Assembly (NCBI GenBank): GCA_024680055.1
Contig: JAILCP010000085.1
Coordinates: 1-34,229, forward strand
DNA from: Lachnospiraceae bacterium
GTDB lineage: Bacteria > Bacillota > Clostridia > Lachnospirales > Lachnospiraceae
Direction: 5' to 3'
DNA: 34,229 nt
A program made the position numbers and the translations under genes. The notes beneath the pieces are model-generated. The model saw only the letters and a list, made by a program, of their open reading frames with translations, was not told where the DNA came from and searched no databases. Of the stretch, positions 8,045 through 16,832 are shown piece by piece (positions within the stretch are counted from its first letter, which is position 1; each line of letters begins with the position of its first letter).

Positions 8045-8092
8045 TTGTTTTTATTTCACGGATATGTTACCATAGTTTAGGAAATGGCGCAA
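8045..8092. promoter_or_regulatory. Overlapping face-to-face promoters for hom and thrC
   Basis: Plus strand, towards thrC: TTGTTT (8045-8050), 17-nt spacer, TACCAT (8068-8073). Minus strand, towards hom: TTGCGC (8087-8092), 17-nt spacer, TAACAT (8064-8069). The two -10 boxes overlap, so the polymerases should exclude each other. Individual boxes are only moderate matches. Confidence 0.4.
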
Positions 8093-8126
8093 GACTTTTT
8101 TATACATGAAATGATTGGAGATTTAT

Positions 8127-9629
8127 ATGAGAAAATTTGTCAGTAGTAAGGATAGGACAAGGGCTGTAAATGCTTTTACCGCCATCACCCAGGGATTAAG
8201 TCCTGACGGCGGTTTGTATACCCCGGTGAACCTTAAGGAAAGTACCCTTTCCATAAAAGAACTGGAGAAGCTTGATTATAAACAGTTAGCCACCACCATT
8301 ATATCCACCATATTTGATGATTTTACTTTGGAAGAAACAAAAGAAATTGTGGAAAAGGCCTACGGTCACACCTTTATGGCTGATGACATCACGCCACTTG
8401 AGAAGGTTGGAAAGGATGCTGTTTTAAAACTGTATTACGGGCCAACCGGAGCCTTTAAGGACGTGGCCTTAACCATTTTACCCCACCTACTGGTGGCTTC
8501 TTATAAGAAGCTTCATTTAAATCAGGAAATCTGTATTTTGACTGCCACCAGCGGCGATACGGGAAAAGCTGCGTTAGAGGGATTTAAAGATGTGGAACAT
8601 ACCCATATTCTGGTATTTTATCCGGAAATCGGTGTTTCCAAGACCCAAAAGCGTCAAATGCAAACCACCACCGGCTCCAACACCAAAGTTGTGGCGATGC
8701 AGGGTGATTTTGACACCTGCCAGTCTTTGGTAAAAGCCGCATATCAGGACCCTGCTGTAAAAGAGCTTTGCAGCGATCAAGTGGTATTATCCAGTGCCAA
8801 CTCCATTAACATTGGTCGTCTGGTTCCTCAGATCGTATACTATTTTAAGGCTTACAACGACCTTTTGGCAGATGGAACCATCACCTGTGGTGAGCAGGTT
8901 CATTTTTCTGTTCCAACAGGAAATTTTGGAGATATTCTGGCAGGCTACTATGCAAAATGCCTTGGACTTCCAATTGGGAAGTTGATTTGCGCCAGCAATT
9001 CCAACCATGTATTGACAGACTTTATCGCTACGGGAGTCTATGACAGGAATCGTACCTTCTTGCCAACCACCTCCCCGTCCATGGATATTCTGGTCTCTTC
9101 CAATCTGGAGCGACTGCTGTTTGAATTTTCCGGATATGACAGCGATTTGATAAAATCCTATATGCAGGATTTAAATACCCGTGGCCGCTATGAAGTGAAG
9201 GATTCCATAAAGAAAGAAATAAAGCATCATTTTTGCGGTTACTATACGAAAGAAGAAGATGTGATAAAAACCATTCAAAGTGTTTACCATGACCATCACC
9301 TGGTTTTGGATCCACATACTGCAGTGGCTTACCACGCCAAGTTACAGTATCAAAAGGAGCATCCAAAAGATGCCACGGTTTGCGTGGTCTTATCCACAGC
9401 CTCCCCATACAAATTTTCATCCACGGTGATGAAAAGTATTGCGGGAAAAGAATTTGAAAATGACCGTGACAACATGGAGGCATTAACCGGATACTGTTCT
9501 GAAACACTACCGGATTATTTTTCAAATCTCTACGACCTGCCGCTGCTTCACACTGAAGTCATTACCAAAGAACTCGGCATGAAAACCATTGCCGCTTTCC
9601 TTTCTGAAGCGAAAGGAGAACCTGTATGA
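8127..9629 (+). CDS. thrC: Threonine synthase
   Basis: Converts O-phosphohomoserine to threonine with pyridoxal phosphate. The 500-residue protein has the long-type N-terminal domain (SRAVNAF-like start, GLSPDGGLYTP at 23-32), the PLP lysine in GPTGAFKDVAL (Lys111), the phosphate-binding loop TATSGDTGKAALEG and the cofactor-contact segment VPTGNFGDILAGYYA. The ATG at 8127 is preceded by GGAG at 7 nt; a TTG 12 nt upstream is in frame but overlaps that site. Its stop overlaps the start of thrB (ATGA), which points to translational coupling. Confidence 0.96.
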   Translation: MRKFVSSKDRTRAVNAFTAITQGLSPDGGLYTPVNLKESTLSIKELEKLDYKQLATTIISTIFDDFTLEETKEIVEKAYGHTFMADDITPLEKVGKDAVLKLYYGPTGAFKDVALTILPHLLVASYKKLHLNQEICILTATSGDTGKAALEGFKDVEHTHILVFYPEIGVSKTQKRQMQTTTGSNTKVVAMQGDFDTCQSLVKAAYQDPAVKELCSDQVVLSSANSINIGRLVPQIVYYFKAYNDLLADGTITCGEQVHFSVPTGNFGDILAGYYAKCLGLPIGKLICASNSNHVLTDFIATGVYDRNRTFLPTTSPSMDILVSSNLERLLFEFSGYDSDLIKSYMQDLNTRGRYEVKDSIKKEIKHHFCGYYTKEEDVIKTIQSVYHDHHLVLDPHTAVAYHAKLQYQKEHPKDATVCVVLSTASPYKFSSTVMKSIAGKEFENDRDNMEALTGYCSETLPDYFSNLYDLPLLHTEVITKELGMKTIAAFLSEAKGEPV

Positions 9630-10540
9630 TTACCGTAAGAGTACCGGCAAGCAGCGCCAACTTAGGTCCCGGATTTGACTGTATGGGCCTTGCCCTTACC
9701 ATATATAACTATTTCGATGTAAAAGAATATGACGGTCTTTTCATTGAGGGAGTGGATGATGCCTACAAAGGTGAAGACAACCTTTTTTACAAAGCCTTTC
9801 AAAAAGGCATCGCTTACCGGCTTTTAAAATCCGGTAAACAGGCTACTGCCCCCTATGGCATTCATATTCGCATTCGCATTGGCGTACCTATGAGCCGTGG
9901 CCTTGGTTCCAGCGCCAACTGCATTATCGGCGGCCTTGCAGCTGCCAACGAATTGTATCCGTCCATTCCCTATCACATGACGGAAGCGGAACTTTTTTAC
10001 CTTGGCAATGAAATGGAAGGACATCCTGACAACATTGCCCCGGCATTATTCGGAGGATTTACCTCCAGCATGATTTTGCCCAACAACCAACCTGTTAAGA
10101 TGATCACACCGGTCAGTCCAAAGTGGTATTTTGCCGCCCTGGTTCCTGATGTGGAGGTGCCTACAAAAGAGGCTCGAAAGGCCCTTCCTGACACCCTCCA
10201 CCGAACTGAAGCAGCATTAAATGTCTCCCATGCACTTTTTATCCAGCATGGGATCAAAACGGCGGACCCTGCCATTTTAAAAGCCGCCGGTGTTGATTAT
10301 ATACACGAACCCTACCGAAAGAAGCTGATTCCGGACTATGAAACGGTAAAAGAACTTGCCGCAAAAGCCGGATGTGAAGCCTTTTTCATCAGCGGTTCCG
10401 GCTCCACCTGTCTGGCCCTTTCACTGGATCCACAGTTTGCAACCCGGTTACAAAGTACCCTGGTACTGGCCAACCTTACAGCCAACTGGGAAGTCTATTC
10501 CTGCGAACCGGACATCAGTGGTGTCACAATATTACGTTAA
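9626..10540 (+). CDS. thrB: Homoserine kinase
   Basis: A GHMP-family kinase that makes O-phosphohomoserine for the threonine synthase encoded just upstream. It has 304 residues, the usual size. The N-terminal motif TVRVPASSANLGPGFDCMG, the ATP-binding loop PMSRGLGSSANC (about 90-101) and the C-terminal GHMP motif ISGSGSTCLAL are all present. The ATG overlaps the thrC stop by 4 bp, with AGGAG about 7 nt before it. Completes the homoserine-to-threonine branch in this operon. Confidence 0.96.
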   Translation: MITVRVPASSANLGPGFDCMGLALTIYNYFDVKEYDGLFIEGVDDAYKGEDNLFYKAFQKGIAYRLLKSGKQATAPYGIHIRIRIGVPMSRGLGSSANCIIGGLAAANELYPSIPYHMTEAELFYLGNEMEGHPDNIAPALFGGFTSSMILPNNQPVKMITPVSPKWYFAALVPDVEVPTKEARKALPDTLHRTEAALNVSHALFIQHGIKTADPAILKAAGVDYIHEPYRKKLIPDYETVKELAAKAGCEAFFISGSGSTCLALSLDPQFATRLQSTLVLANLTANWEVYSCEPDISGVTILR

Positions 10541-10553
10541 AGGAGTAATGTAC

Positions 10554-10991
10554 ATGCTCGAAGAATATCTTATTGTTCACAAATCCATTTTACCGGACTA
10601 CTACCAAAAAGTAGTTCAGGCGCGGGACATTTTGTCCACACACCCGGAACGGGGTGTCAGCGATGTGGTAAAAGAAGTGGGTATTTCCAGAAGTACCTAC
10701 TACAAGTACAAGGATTACATCTTCCTCCCGGAAGGCAACCTGGCGGAGCGACGGGCCGTAATTAATCTGGTGCTGTTTCACGAAGCCGGTACACTTTCCA
10801 ACTGCCTGAATCTGCTTTCCTCCCTGGGAATCAATGTTTTGACAATTTCTCAATCCATTCCCGTTGCGGATAAGGCCAACGTAACCATTTCCATGGATAT
10901 CAGCAACATTTCCTGTCCCATGGATACTGTACTTAGTAAACTAAAAGATATCAAGGGCGTCAAAAAAGCGACCTTATTTTCTATTGAATAG
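10554..10991 (+). CDS. PheB-like ACT-domain protein (UPF0735 family)
   Basis: A 145-residue protein resembling the B. subtilis PheB/UPF0735 family along its whole length. The N-terminal helix-turn-helix-like segment has VVKEVGISRSTYYKYKDYIF (about 42-61). The C-terminal ACT domain (about 73-145) has LVLFHEAGTLSNCLNLLSSL and NVLTISQSIPVADKANVTIS. The family's biochemical role is not firmly established; the layout suggests an amino-acid-sensing regulator. AGGAG lies 8 nt before this ATG; an ATG 6 nt upstream in the same frame is too close to it. It follows thrB by 13 bp, so it is probably the third gene of the threonine operon, which makes threonine a plausible ligand (inference). Confidence 0.85.
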   Translation: MLEEYLIVHKSILPDYYQKVVQARDILSTHPERGVSDVVKEVGISRSTYYKYKDYIFLPEGNLAERRAVINLVLFHEAGTLSNCLNLLSSLGINVLTISQSIPVADKANVTISMDISNISCPMDTVLSKLKDIKGVKKATLFSIE

Positions 10992-11008
10992 TCGCTCATA
11001 TTACCCAA

Positions 11009-11045
11009 AAAAGTGCCGGGATGCTGTCCCGGCACTTTCTATTTT
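11009..11045. terminator. Bidirectional terminator between the threonine and hsp20 operons
   Basis: AAAGTGCCGGG and CCCGGCACTTT form an 11-bp GC-rich stem (about 11010-11038) with a 7-nt loop. TATTTTT follows on the plus strand and TTTTTT on the minus strand. It overlaps the stop region of the minus-strand gene. Confidence 0.9.
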
Positions 11046-11542
11046 TCATTGCTGTTTAAATCGTCAATGATGCGACTCATGCGCTCATCTTTCACATGGT
11101 AGGTGGGAGTCAACGGCCATGGTAACCCCAGAAGGTACTCTTGATCTCTGCTGTTTAAAACAGAAATCTTTTTTAAAAACTTCTCCTTATCCTTGTACAT
11201 TTCCTTTCCGAATTCACAGCAAACATACTCCCTTTGTGGACAGGTTTCCTCCTTGACCACTTTGACAAAGCTTTGTTTGCCGGTGGAATTTTGTACCTTT
11301 TCATAAGACACCACCTGTCTTATATCACCCTTTTTGGGAGGACTCATGGATACAATTCCCATCTCCAGGTAATGTTCCCATACCACCTGCTGAATGCAGC
11401 CGATGGAAGTCGGATACGTCAGTTCTTCTTTAATTTGATCTACGGTGTACCCTAAATCCGCCAAATGGCGAATGGCACCTGCACTGGCTACGTCCGTGGT
11501 AAAACGGTGCAAAGCCTGCATAAATCCGTCCTTTTCTCCCAT
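11039..11542 (-). CDS. Uncharacterised protein co-transcribed with Hsp20
   Basis: I do not recognise this 167-residue family. It is soluble, with no signal peptide or membrane segment. The N-terminal half looks helical (FMQALHRFTTDVASAGAIRHLADLGYTVDQIKEEL, then IGCIQQVVWEHYLEMG), with a helix-turn-helix-like GYTVDQIKEEL. The middle has three cysteines in TCPQREYVCCEF. The C-terminal part is charged and includes LPWPLTPTYHVKDERM. The start has AGAGG about 5 nt upstream, and only 8 bp separate it from the hsp20 stop, so it should share the heat-inducible transcript. A role in stress response is inferred from position only. Confidence 0.75.
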   Translation of the reverse strand: MGEKDGFMQALHRFTTDVASAGAIRHLADLGYTVDQIKEELTYPTSIGCIQQVVWEHYLEMGIVSMSPPKKGDIRQVVSYEKVQNSTGKQSFVKVVKEETCPQREYVCCEFGKEMYKDKEKFLKKISVLNSRDQEYLLGLPWPLTPTYHVKDERMSRIIDDLNSNEK

Positions 11543-11550
11543 AACACCTC

Positions 11551-11985
11551 TTAGCCTTCAATGGCAATATACTTCGGTTCTTCCACTTTCTTCACGTCGT
11601 TCTTTGGAATCTCCAGTTTCAAAACGCCGTTTTCAAATTTCGCTTTAATGTCATTTTCCGTAATATTGTCACCTACATAAAAGCTTCTGCTGCAGGTTCC
11701 CACATAACGCTCTCTCTTAATATATTTTCCTTTGTCATCTTTCTGATCGTTGGACTTTTGATTGGTTGCTGTAATGGTTAAATAACCATCCTTCACCTCT
11801 CCCACAACTTCATCTTTCAAAAATCCCGGTAAATCCATTATAATGCTGTAACCGTTTTCATTCTCTGTAATATCGGTCTGCATCATACGGTGAGTATTGT
11901 CTACTCTACGAAATACATTCTCTCCCATTGGGAATCCACAAAAGTCATCAAATAAATCTTCTCCAAAAATACTAGGCATTAACAT
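11551..11985 (-). CDS. hsp20: Small heat-shock protein, Hsp20/alpha-crystallin family
   Basis: An ATP-independent holdase that binds unfolding proteins in the cytoplasm. 144 residues: a short N-terminal arm (MLMPSIFGEDLFDDF), an alpha-crystallin domain from about residue 36 (MQTDITENENGYSIIMDLPGF) to about 133 with the conserved FENGVLKLEIPK strand, and a short tail KYIAIEG. GGAAG lies about 9 nt before the ATG; a second in-frame ATG follows two codons later. Controlled by a CIRCE operator and promoter at 12073-12114, and linked to an unknown gene downstream. Confidence 0.95.
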   Translation of the reverse strand: MLMPSIFGEDLFDDFCGFPMGENVFRRVDNTHRMMQTDITENENGYSIIMDLPGFLKDEVVGEVKDGYLTITATNQKSNDQKDDKGKYIKRERYVGTCSRSFYVGDNITENDIKAKFENGVLKLEIPKNDVKKVEEPKYIAIEG

Positions 11986-12072
11986 AAGTCATACTTCCTT
12001 TCCCTATACACGCATCCTATTGATGTGGTTCATTATCGATGTCTATTGCTACTGATCTCTCGATCTGATTAT

Positions 12073-12114
12073 GTTATAACACTTTTGTTAGCACTCGTCA
12101 AGCTCGAGTGCTAA
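12073..12114 (-). promoter_or_regulatory. CIRCE (HrcA operator) overlapping the hsp20 promoter
   Basis: TTAGCACTC (12088-12096), a 9-nt spacer and GAGTGCTAA (12106-12114) match the CIRCE consensus exactly. The arms extend to 18 bp on each side (ACACTTTTG added to each). On the minus strand -35 TTGACG (12096-12101) lies in the CIRCE loop, then a 17-nt spacer and -10 TATAAC (12073-12078). HrcA bound here would block the -35. The transcript has a leader of about 80 nt before hsp20. Confidence 0.93.
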
Positions 12115-12148
12115 CAAAAGTGTGAAAAGTTTGTGAACTTAAAATTTA

Positions 12149-12178
12149 GGGGATGCAATCTTTGCACCCCCATTTTTT
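12149..12178. terminator. Terminator of the hybrid histidine kinase gene
   Basis: GGGGATGCAA (12149-12158) pairs with TTGCACCCC (12162-12170), with a short loop. The T run is stronger on the plus strand (12173-12178); on the minus strand it is only T-rich. Lies directly past the kinase stop. Confidence 0.65.
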
Positions 12179-15100
12179 ACTTCAACACCATAGCTAAAGT
12201 ATCCATCAATTTTTTCACTTCAATCGGTTTGGCAATATGACCGTTCATACCTGCTTCAATGGCTGCCTTTTTATCTTCGTCAAAGGCGTTGGCTGTCATG
12301 GCAATAATCGGCATTTCCTTTGCATAATCACTTTCAATGGCTCGTATTTCTCTTGTGGCCTGATAACCGTCCATATGAGGCATTTGAATATCCATAAGAA
12401 TCAAATCGTAGTTCTTTTCCGGCTGTTCTTTCATTATTTGAACTGCAATATCACCGTCCTCTGCTTCTTCCACAACAAATCCCGCCTCTGTTAAAATGGC
12501 AATGGCAATCTCACGATTCAATTCATTGTCTTCCACAAGAAGAATCTTTTTACCGGTAAAATTCACGTCCTTCTTGTTTTTATCCATAGAAACCGACTTC
12601 TTTGCAGGTTGAGTCAACACCTCTTTTAATTCCGAGGCAAAAATAGGTTTTGTACAAAAGGCCGTTACCCCTGCACGAAGTGCGTCCTCTTCATCCACAC
12701 ACTTTGCGGAAGTCATCATAATAATCGGTTTTTCATTACCGATGTACTCTCGGATGCGATGAACCACTTCCATGCCACTCATATCGCTCATTACCCGGTC
12801 AATAATCACCGCATCAAATTCATTTTCCTGCTCCAGAGAATACCTCACTCTTGCCACCGCTTCTTTTCCGGAAATGGTCCACTCTGATTGCATTCCCATG
12901 TTTTTGATCATTTTGTTTACAGCAAAGCAAATATCCATGTCGCCACCTGCCACAAGGGCACGCAGTCCGTTTAATTCCCGGATATCCTTTTTGCTCTTCG
13001 CATTTTCCGTAACTGCAAAGGACAGGGAAACCACAAATTCCGTTCCCACATTTTGCTTACTTTTTACCCTTATGGTACCGCCCATCATATCCACAAAATT
13101 CTTCGTTATGGCCATGCCAAGACCGGTTCCCTGAATTCCGCTGACGGTGGCAGTATGCTCTCGTTCAAAGGCCTCAAATATATGTTTTAAAAACTCTTCG
13201 CTCATACCGATTCCGGTATCTTTTACTGTAAATTCGTAATCGCAGCGCCCCTCTTTCACTCCTCCAAGTTGTCGCACCCTTACAATCACCATGCCACCTT
13301 CCCCGGTGAACTTCATGGCATTACTTAAGAGGTTTAACAAAATCTGGCTCAGACGCAATCGGTCTGCAATCACATCTTCGTTTTCGATGCCATCATAGTC
13401 CATTACAAAATTCAGCTTTCTTGCATTAATATCGGACTGAACAATGGTTTTAATATCCTGTAACATATCCGGCAGGTGCAGTTCTTTTGCTTCGATTTTT
13501 ACCTTTCCGCTTTCAATACGGCTCATATCCAGCACATCATTGATTAGAGACAACAAATGCTGACTGGAAATGGAAATCTTGGAAAGATAATCTTTTACCA
13601 GCTCCGTGTCATCCATATGGGTAGCTGCCAAAGCGGTAAAACCAATAATGGCATTCATCGGAGTACGAATGTCGTGGGACATATTGTTTAAAAAGGTGGT
13701 TTTTGCCCGATTGGCCTGCTTTGCATTGATTAGCGCTTCATTTAGCTGAAGCTCTGCCTGCTTTTGCTCATTGATTTCCTGAATGGCTAAAATCACATGG
13801 GTAATCTCGTCATAGTCATCCTTTTGGGCCGCAATCAGGGTAGCACGGTTCCATCCCTTGGTTCTTCCTTCAAATTCCAAATACTCCGTTGGCTTTTCTT
13901 CCAAGCGTTCCTTCCACTTGGAAGTATCCAAAAATTCCAGTACCTCATCCACATAGTTTGGTAAAACAAGTGCCTTTACAATTTTATTAATGGTTATTTG
14001 GGCATGATCACGACCTGTCCCGCAGGCATTGTGAATGTTATCCATGGAATGAAGCTCCCGATAACTGTCTCTTCGTAAATCCAGAATAAAAACACTGTGA
14101 TAAATGTCGCTGATTGCATTAATAATATTTAAACGCAGAATCAACAGTTGACGTTGCTTTTCAATTTCAATTTCACTTTTTTTACTTTCATCAATTTCCT
14201 GTAAAACCCCATATAAAATATCGGATTCTCCATTGGTTCCGCGAATCATCTTGCCGGAAGATCGAAACCACTTATATCCCTCTTTCTTGGTTAAAATTCG
14301 ATATTCCCCGCTCTGGATTTCATTTTTAGATCGACGCTCCACCGCTCTTCGATAGGTGCTGAGCATAATTTCCATATCAGCAGGATGAATTTTTTCTCTG
14401 AAAGCATCCACCGTATTTGGAAATTCTTCCTCACTATAACCCAGTAATCCCCTGAAGTTTTCTCCCCAATGGGTCTGACTGATTTTTCCATTTTCATCAT
14501 AAACGCAATACCACTGTCCGGATTTCAAGGTCTCATAAATGGACTGGGTTGCTGCCATGGCAGCATTTAACTGATTTAGTGCCTTTTGCCTTTCCTTTTC
14601 CAGTGCATCGTGTTCCTTACGCTCTGTAATATCAAGGAAAACCCCATAGAAATTCATTGGGGATCCGTCTGCCCTTCTTGAAACATCACCGGTGGTTCGA
14701 TACCAGCGGTATCCCTTATTTTTAGTCTTTATACGAAACTCCACGTCATAATTGTATTGTCCTTTTTTATCGTATACCGCATGCTCAATTTCACTTAACA
14801 CATGTCCCAAATCATCTTTATGTATAATAGAAAACACAGATTCTGCCTCATTTGGAAAATCGTCCTTTGTCTTATATCCGATCATATGACGCAGTTCATC
14901 GCTCCATTCGGTACGAATTCGATTTCCGTGCTCGTCATAATACATGTTCCACATTCCGGTTTTTAAAACCTTATGCAGCATTCGATAGGCCTCCTCTGCA
15001 CGATTGCTCTCCTCCTGCAGACAAATTTCATCATTGACATTTTTAAACCCGATAATGAATTTTTCCCTTTTTTTATCGACAAAAGCAATGCGACACTCAA

Positions 15101-15929
15101 AAAAGTGCAGAGGTCCCCGACCTTCTTTTTGCTTACGGAAGGTAAAAAAGTGCATCTCCTTTTCCACGTCTAATTTTTTTACCTTATCCACCGTGGTAAT
15201 ATTTTCAAATAAGGGACGATCTTTTTCGTAAACACTGTTTTCAATGTAGTCTGCCATGTTGATTTCATAAGTACCAAAATAGGCATAGTTACCGTAATGC
15301 TTTTCCTTTAAATCCTCAATCTGATAACATACGGTTTCACTGGTTTTTGTATCCACCGTATAGATCATTTCATAGTCATTCATCCAGGCAAACAACATGT
15401 TTTGATAATTTTCCTGATGCTCTTTTTCGTACTGAAGCAATTGCTTTGTAAGCATGGTAGCCACCATGCGCAAAAGCACTGTCATTTCCACCCGGGCTTT
15501 GGGATTGTCCACACCGATGAATCCAATGGGTTTATCACGCCATAAAAGGGCTGCACCCATGAAAGAAGTGGTGTTTCTGGACGCAAAAAAACGGTATTCC
15601 TCACTCTCTTTTGAAAATGTATCCAACACAAATGGGAGATAGCATTCCCCATACTCCTCCATCATCTTGTTAAACTCTTTTGCATCCTTTGCCGGAATAC
15701 GGGCACAATTCTCTTTTTCCGAAGAGATTCCTTCATTGCACCACTCGTTGGCACAACTAATATAGGTGCCGGTTGTGCTATATCGGAAAAGAGAGACTCT
15801 ATCCGCCATATACACCTTTCCCAAATGGCCAAGCACACCCTCTATCTCATTTCCATCCAAATTCAGATTGGACAGTTCCTGCAAAAAATCCCGCAGGATT
15901 CGATCATGTTCCTCTGTTGTTCGTATCAT
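12177..15929 (-). CDS. Soluble hybrid sensor histidine kinase (GAF, PAS repeats, two receivers)
   Basis: A 1250-residue cytoplasmic signalling protein without membrane segments. Order: GAF-like domain (about 1-170), a PAS-like segment (about 180-310), two PAS/PAC modules (about 320-440 and 455-580; [24 protein letters not shown]), a further PAS-like segment (about 590-720), HisKA with the phosphorylated His752 in SHDIRTPMN, and HATPase with N box [14 protein letters not shown]1 DTGIGM and G2 GTGLGM. Receiver 1 starts near 989 (Asp1044 in IIDRVMSDM; its acidic pocket reads VAGGDMD, so it is partly degenerate). Receiver 2 is canonical from 1126 (LLVEDN, Asp1180 in LILMDIQMP, Lys in AKPI). GGAGG is 12 nt before the ATG at 15929; an upstream TTG at 15941 touches it. 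There is no neighbouring response regulator or Hpt gene, so its output and signal are unknown. Confidence 0.92.
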   Translation of the reverse strand: MIRTTEEHDRILRDFLQELSNLNLDGNEIEGVLGHLGKVYMADRVSLFRYSTTGTYISCANEWCNEGISSEKENCARIPAKDAKEFNKMMEEYGECYLPFVLDTFSKESEEYRFFASRNTTSFMGAALLWRDKPIGFIGVDNPKARVEMTVLLRMVATMLTKQLLQYEKEHQENYQNMLFAWMNDYEMIYTVDTKTSETVCYQIEDLKEKHYGNYAYFGTYEINMADYIENSVYEKDRPLFENITTVDKVKKLDVEKEMHFFTFRKQKEGRGPLHFFECRIAFVDKKREKFIIGFKNVNDEICLQEESNRAEEAYRMLHKVLKTGMWNMYYDEHGNRIRTEWSDELRHMIGYKTKDDFPNEAESVFSIIHKDDLGHVLSEIEHAVYDKKGQYNYDVEFRIKTKNKGYRWYRTTGDVSRRADGSPMNFYGVFLDITERKEHDALEKERQKALNQLNAAMAATQSIYETLKSGQWYCVYDENGKISQTHWGENFRGLLGYSEEEFPNTVDAFREKIHPADMEIMLSTYRRAVERRSKNEIQSGEYRILTKKEGYKWFRSSGKMIRGTNGESDILYGVLQEIDESKKSEIEIEKQRQLLILRLNIINAISDIYHSVFILDLRRDSYRELHSMDNIHNACGTGRDHAQITINKIVKALVLPNYVDEVLEFLDTSKWKERLEEKPTEYLEFEGRTKGWNRATLIAAQKDDYDEITHVILAIQEINEQKQAELQLNEALINAKQANRAKTTFLNNMSHDIRTPMNAIIGFTALAATHMDDTELVKDYLSKISISSQHLLSLINDVLDMSRIESGKVKIEAKELHLPDMLQDIKTIVQSDINARKLNFVMDYDGIENEDVIADRLRLSQILLNLLSNAMKFTGEGGMVIVRVRQLGGVKEGRCDYEFTVKDTGIGMSEEFLKHIFEAFEREHTATVSGIQGTGLGMAITKNFVDMMGGTIRVKSKQNVGTEFVVSLSFAVTENAKSKKDIRELNGLRALVAGGDMDICFAVNKMIKNMGMQSEWTISGKEAVARVRYSLEQENEFDAVIIDRVMSDMSGMEVVHRIREYIGNEKPIIMMTSAKCVDEEDALRAGVTAFCTKPIFASELKEVLTQPAKKSVSMDKNKKDVNFTGKKILLVEDNELNREIAIAILTEAGFVVEEAEDGDIAVQIMKEQPEKNYDLILMDIQMPHMDGYQATREIRAIESDYAKEMPIIAMTANAFDEDKKAAIEAGMNGHIAKPIEVKKLMDTLAMVLK

Positions 15930-15967
15930 ATACGGTTTCAACCTCCAATAAGCCCTTCTATTGCTTA

Positions 15968-15973
15968 ATCATA
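15968..15973 (-). promoter_or_regulatory. Candidate extended -10 of the histidine kinase gene
   Basis: Minus-strand TGG-TATGAT, about 40 nt before the ATG; no convincing -35 at standard spacing. Confidence 0.35.
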
Positions 15974-16059
15974 CCATAAATCACAATCTCTTTCCCCAAA
16001 TTTCACAAACAATTAATATTTATATTATCGATTATCTGACATTCCATCTATAAATTTTA

Positions 16060-16098
16060 AAAACACAAAAAGTTCCGGGGATTTTCTCCTGGGAACTT
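16060..16098 (-). terminator. Terminator of the peptidase/permease operon
   Basis: AAGTTCC (16070-16076) pairs with GGAACTT (16092-16098) with further inner pairs, and the minus strand continues into TTTTTGTGTTTTT. A second hairpin, GGGGATG/CATCCCC, sits between it and the pcp stop (about 16114-16146). Confidence 0.75.
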
Positions 16099-16170
16099 CA
16101 TTTTTGGGAAGGAGGGGATGCCGTCTATGTCATACCGCACATCCCCGTCAGATATATATAAATTAGTCAG

Positions 16171-16815
16171 TTAACTGATTTCACCGGACGGATCTAAAAT
16201 ATCCTCCTTGGTTGTCACTGCTGCAGCAATTGCGTATTTTAAGCTCTCTGCAATCTGCTCAAGTGACATGAACGGTGTACCGTTTGGTTTATTTACAACC
16301 TGTTCCGCTGCAAATGGTACGTGAATGAATCCTGCACGGATTCCCTGATATTTTGTAGCAGTCATGTGAAGTACATTATACATTACACTGTTGCATACAT
16401 AAGTTCCTGCAGTATAGGAAACATGACATGGAATCTTGTGATCTCTTACATTTTTCACCATAGCTTTTACCGGAATGGTTGCATAATAAGCAGGTGCTCC
16501 TTCTTCTTTTAACGGCACACCCATTGGCTGCTCTCCTGCATTGTCCGGAATTCTTGCCTCAGCAAGGTTTACTGCTACTCTTTCAATGGTGACACAGGAA
16601 CGATTTCCTGCCTGTCCCACATTGATTACAATATCAGGCTGATATTTCTTAATTCCTTCCTCCACTGCAATTTCGCTTTTTGAAAAAACGGTTGGAATCT
16701 CAAGCTTAATAATTTCAGCTCCCTCAATTTCATCCGGAAGCATTTTTACTGCTTCGTATGCCGGATTCACTGCTTCTCCCCCAAATGGATCAAAACCTGT
16801 AACTAATACTTTCAT
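16171..16815 (-). CDS. pcp: Pyroglutamyl-peptidase I
   Basis: A cytosolic cysteine peptidase (C15) that removes N-terminal pyroglutamate from peptides. 214 residues, the normal size. The catalytic triad is visible: Glu79 in TIERVAVN, Cys141 in TYVCNSVMY and His165 in AGFIHVPF. The N terminus VLVTGFDPFGG is the family signature. It is the last gene of the operon, 17 bp after the M14 peptidase, and fits a complete route from imported peptides to amino acids. Confidence 0.96.
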   Translation of the reverse strand: MKVLVTGFDPFGGEAVNPAYEAVKMLPDEIEGAEIIKLEIPTVFSKSEIAVEEGIKKYQPDIVINVGQAGNRSCVTIERVAVNLAEARIPDNAGEQPMGVPLKEEGAPAYYATIPVKAMVKNVRDHKIPCHVSYTAGTYVCNSVMYNVLHMTATKYQGIRAGFIHVPFAAEQVVNKPNGTPFMSLEQIAESLKYAIAAAVTTKEDILDPSGEIS

Positions 16816-16832
16816 TTGTTTTCTTCCTTTCT

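Noticed and set aside
9028-9525. Minus-strand frame of 165 residues inside thrC
   Set aside because: Antisense shadow of threonine synthase; no homology-like motifs and no ribosome binding site recognised.
10356-10553. N-terminal extension of the ACT-domain protein into thrB
   Set aside because: It would overlap thrB by 185 bp; the ATG at 10554 has a proper AGGAG and matches the family length.
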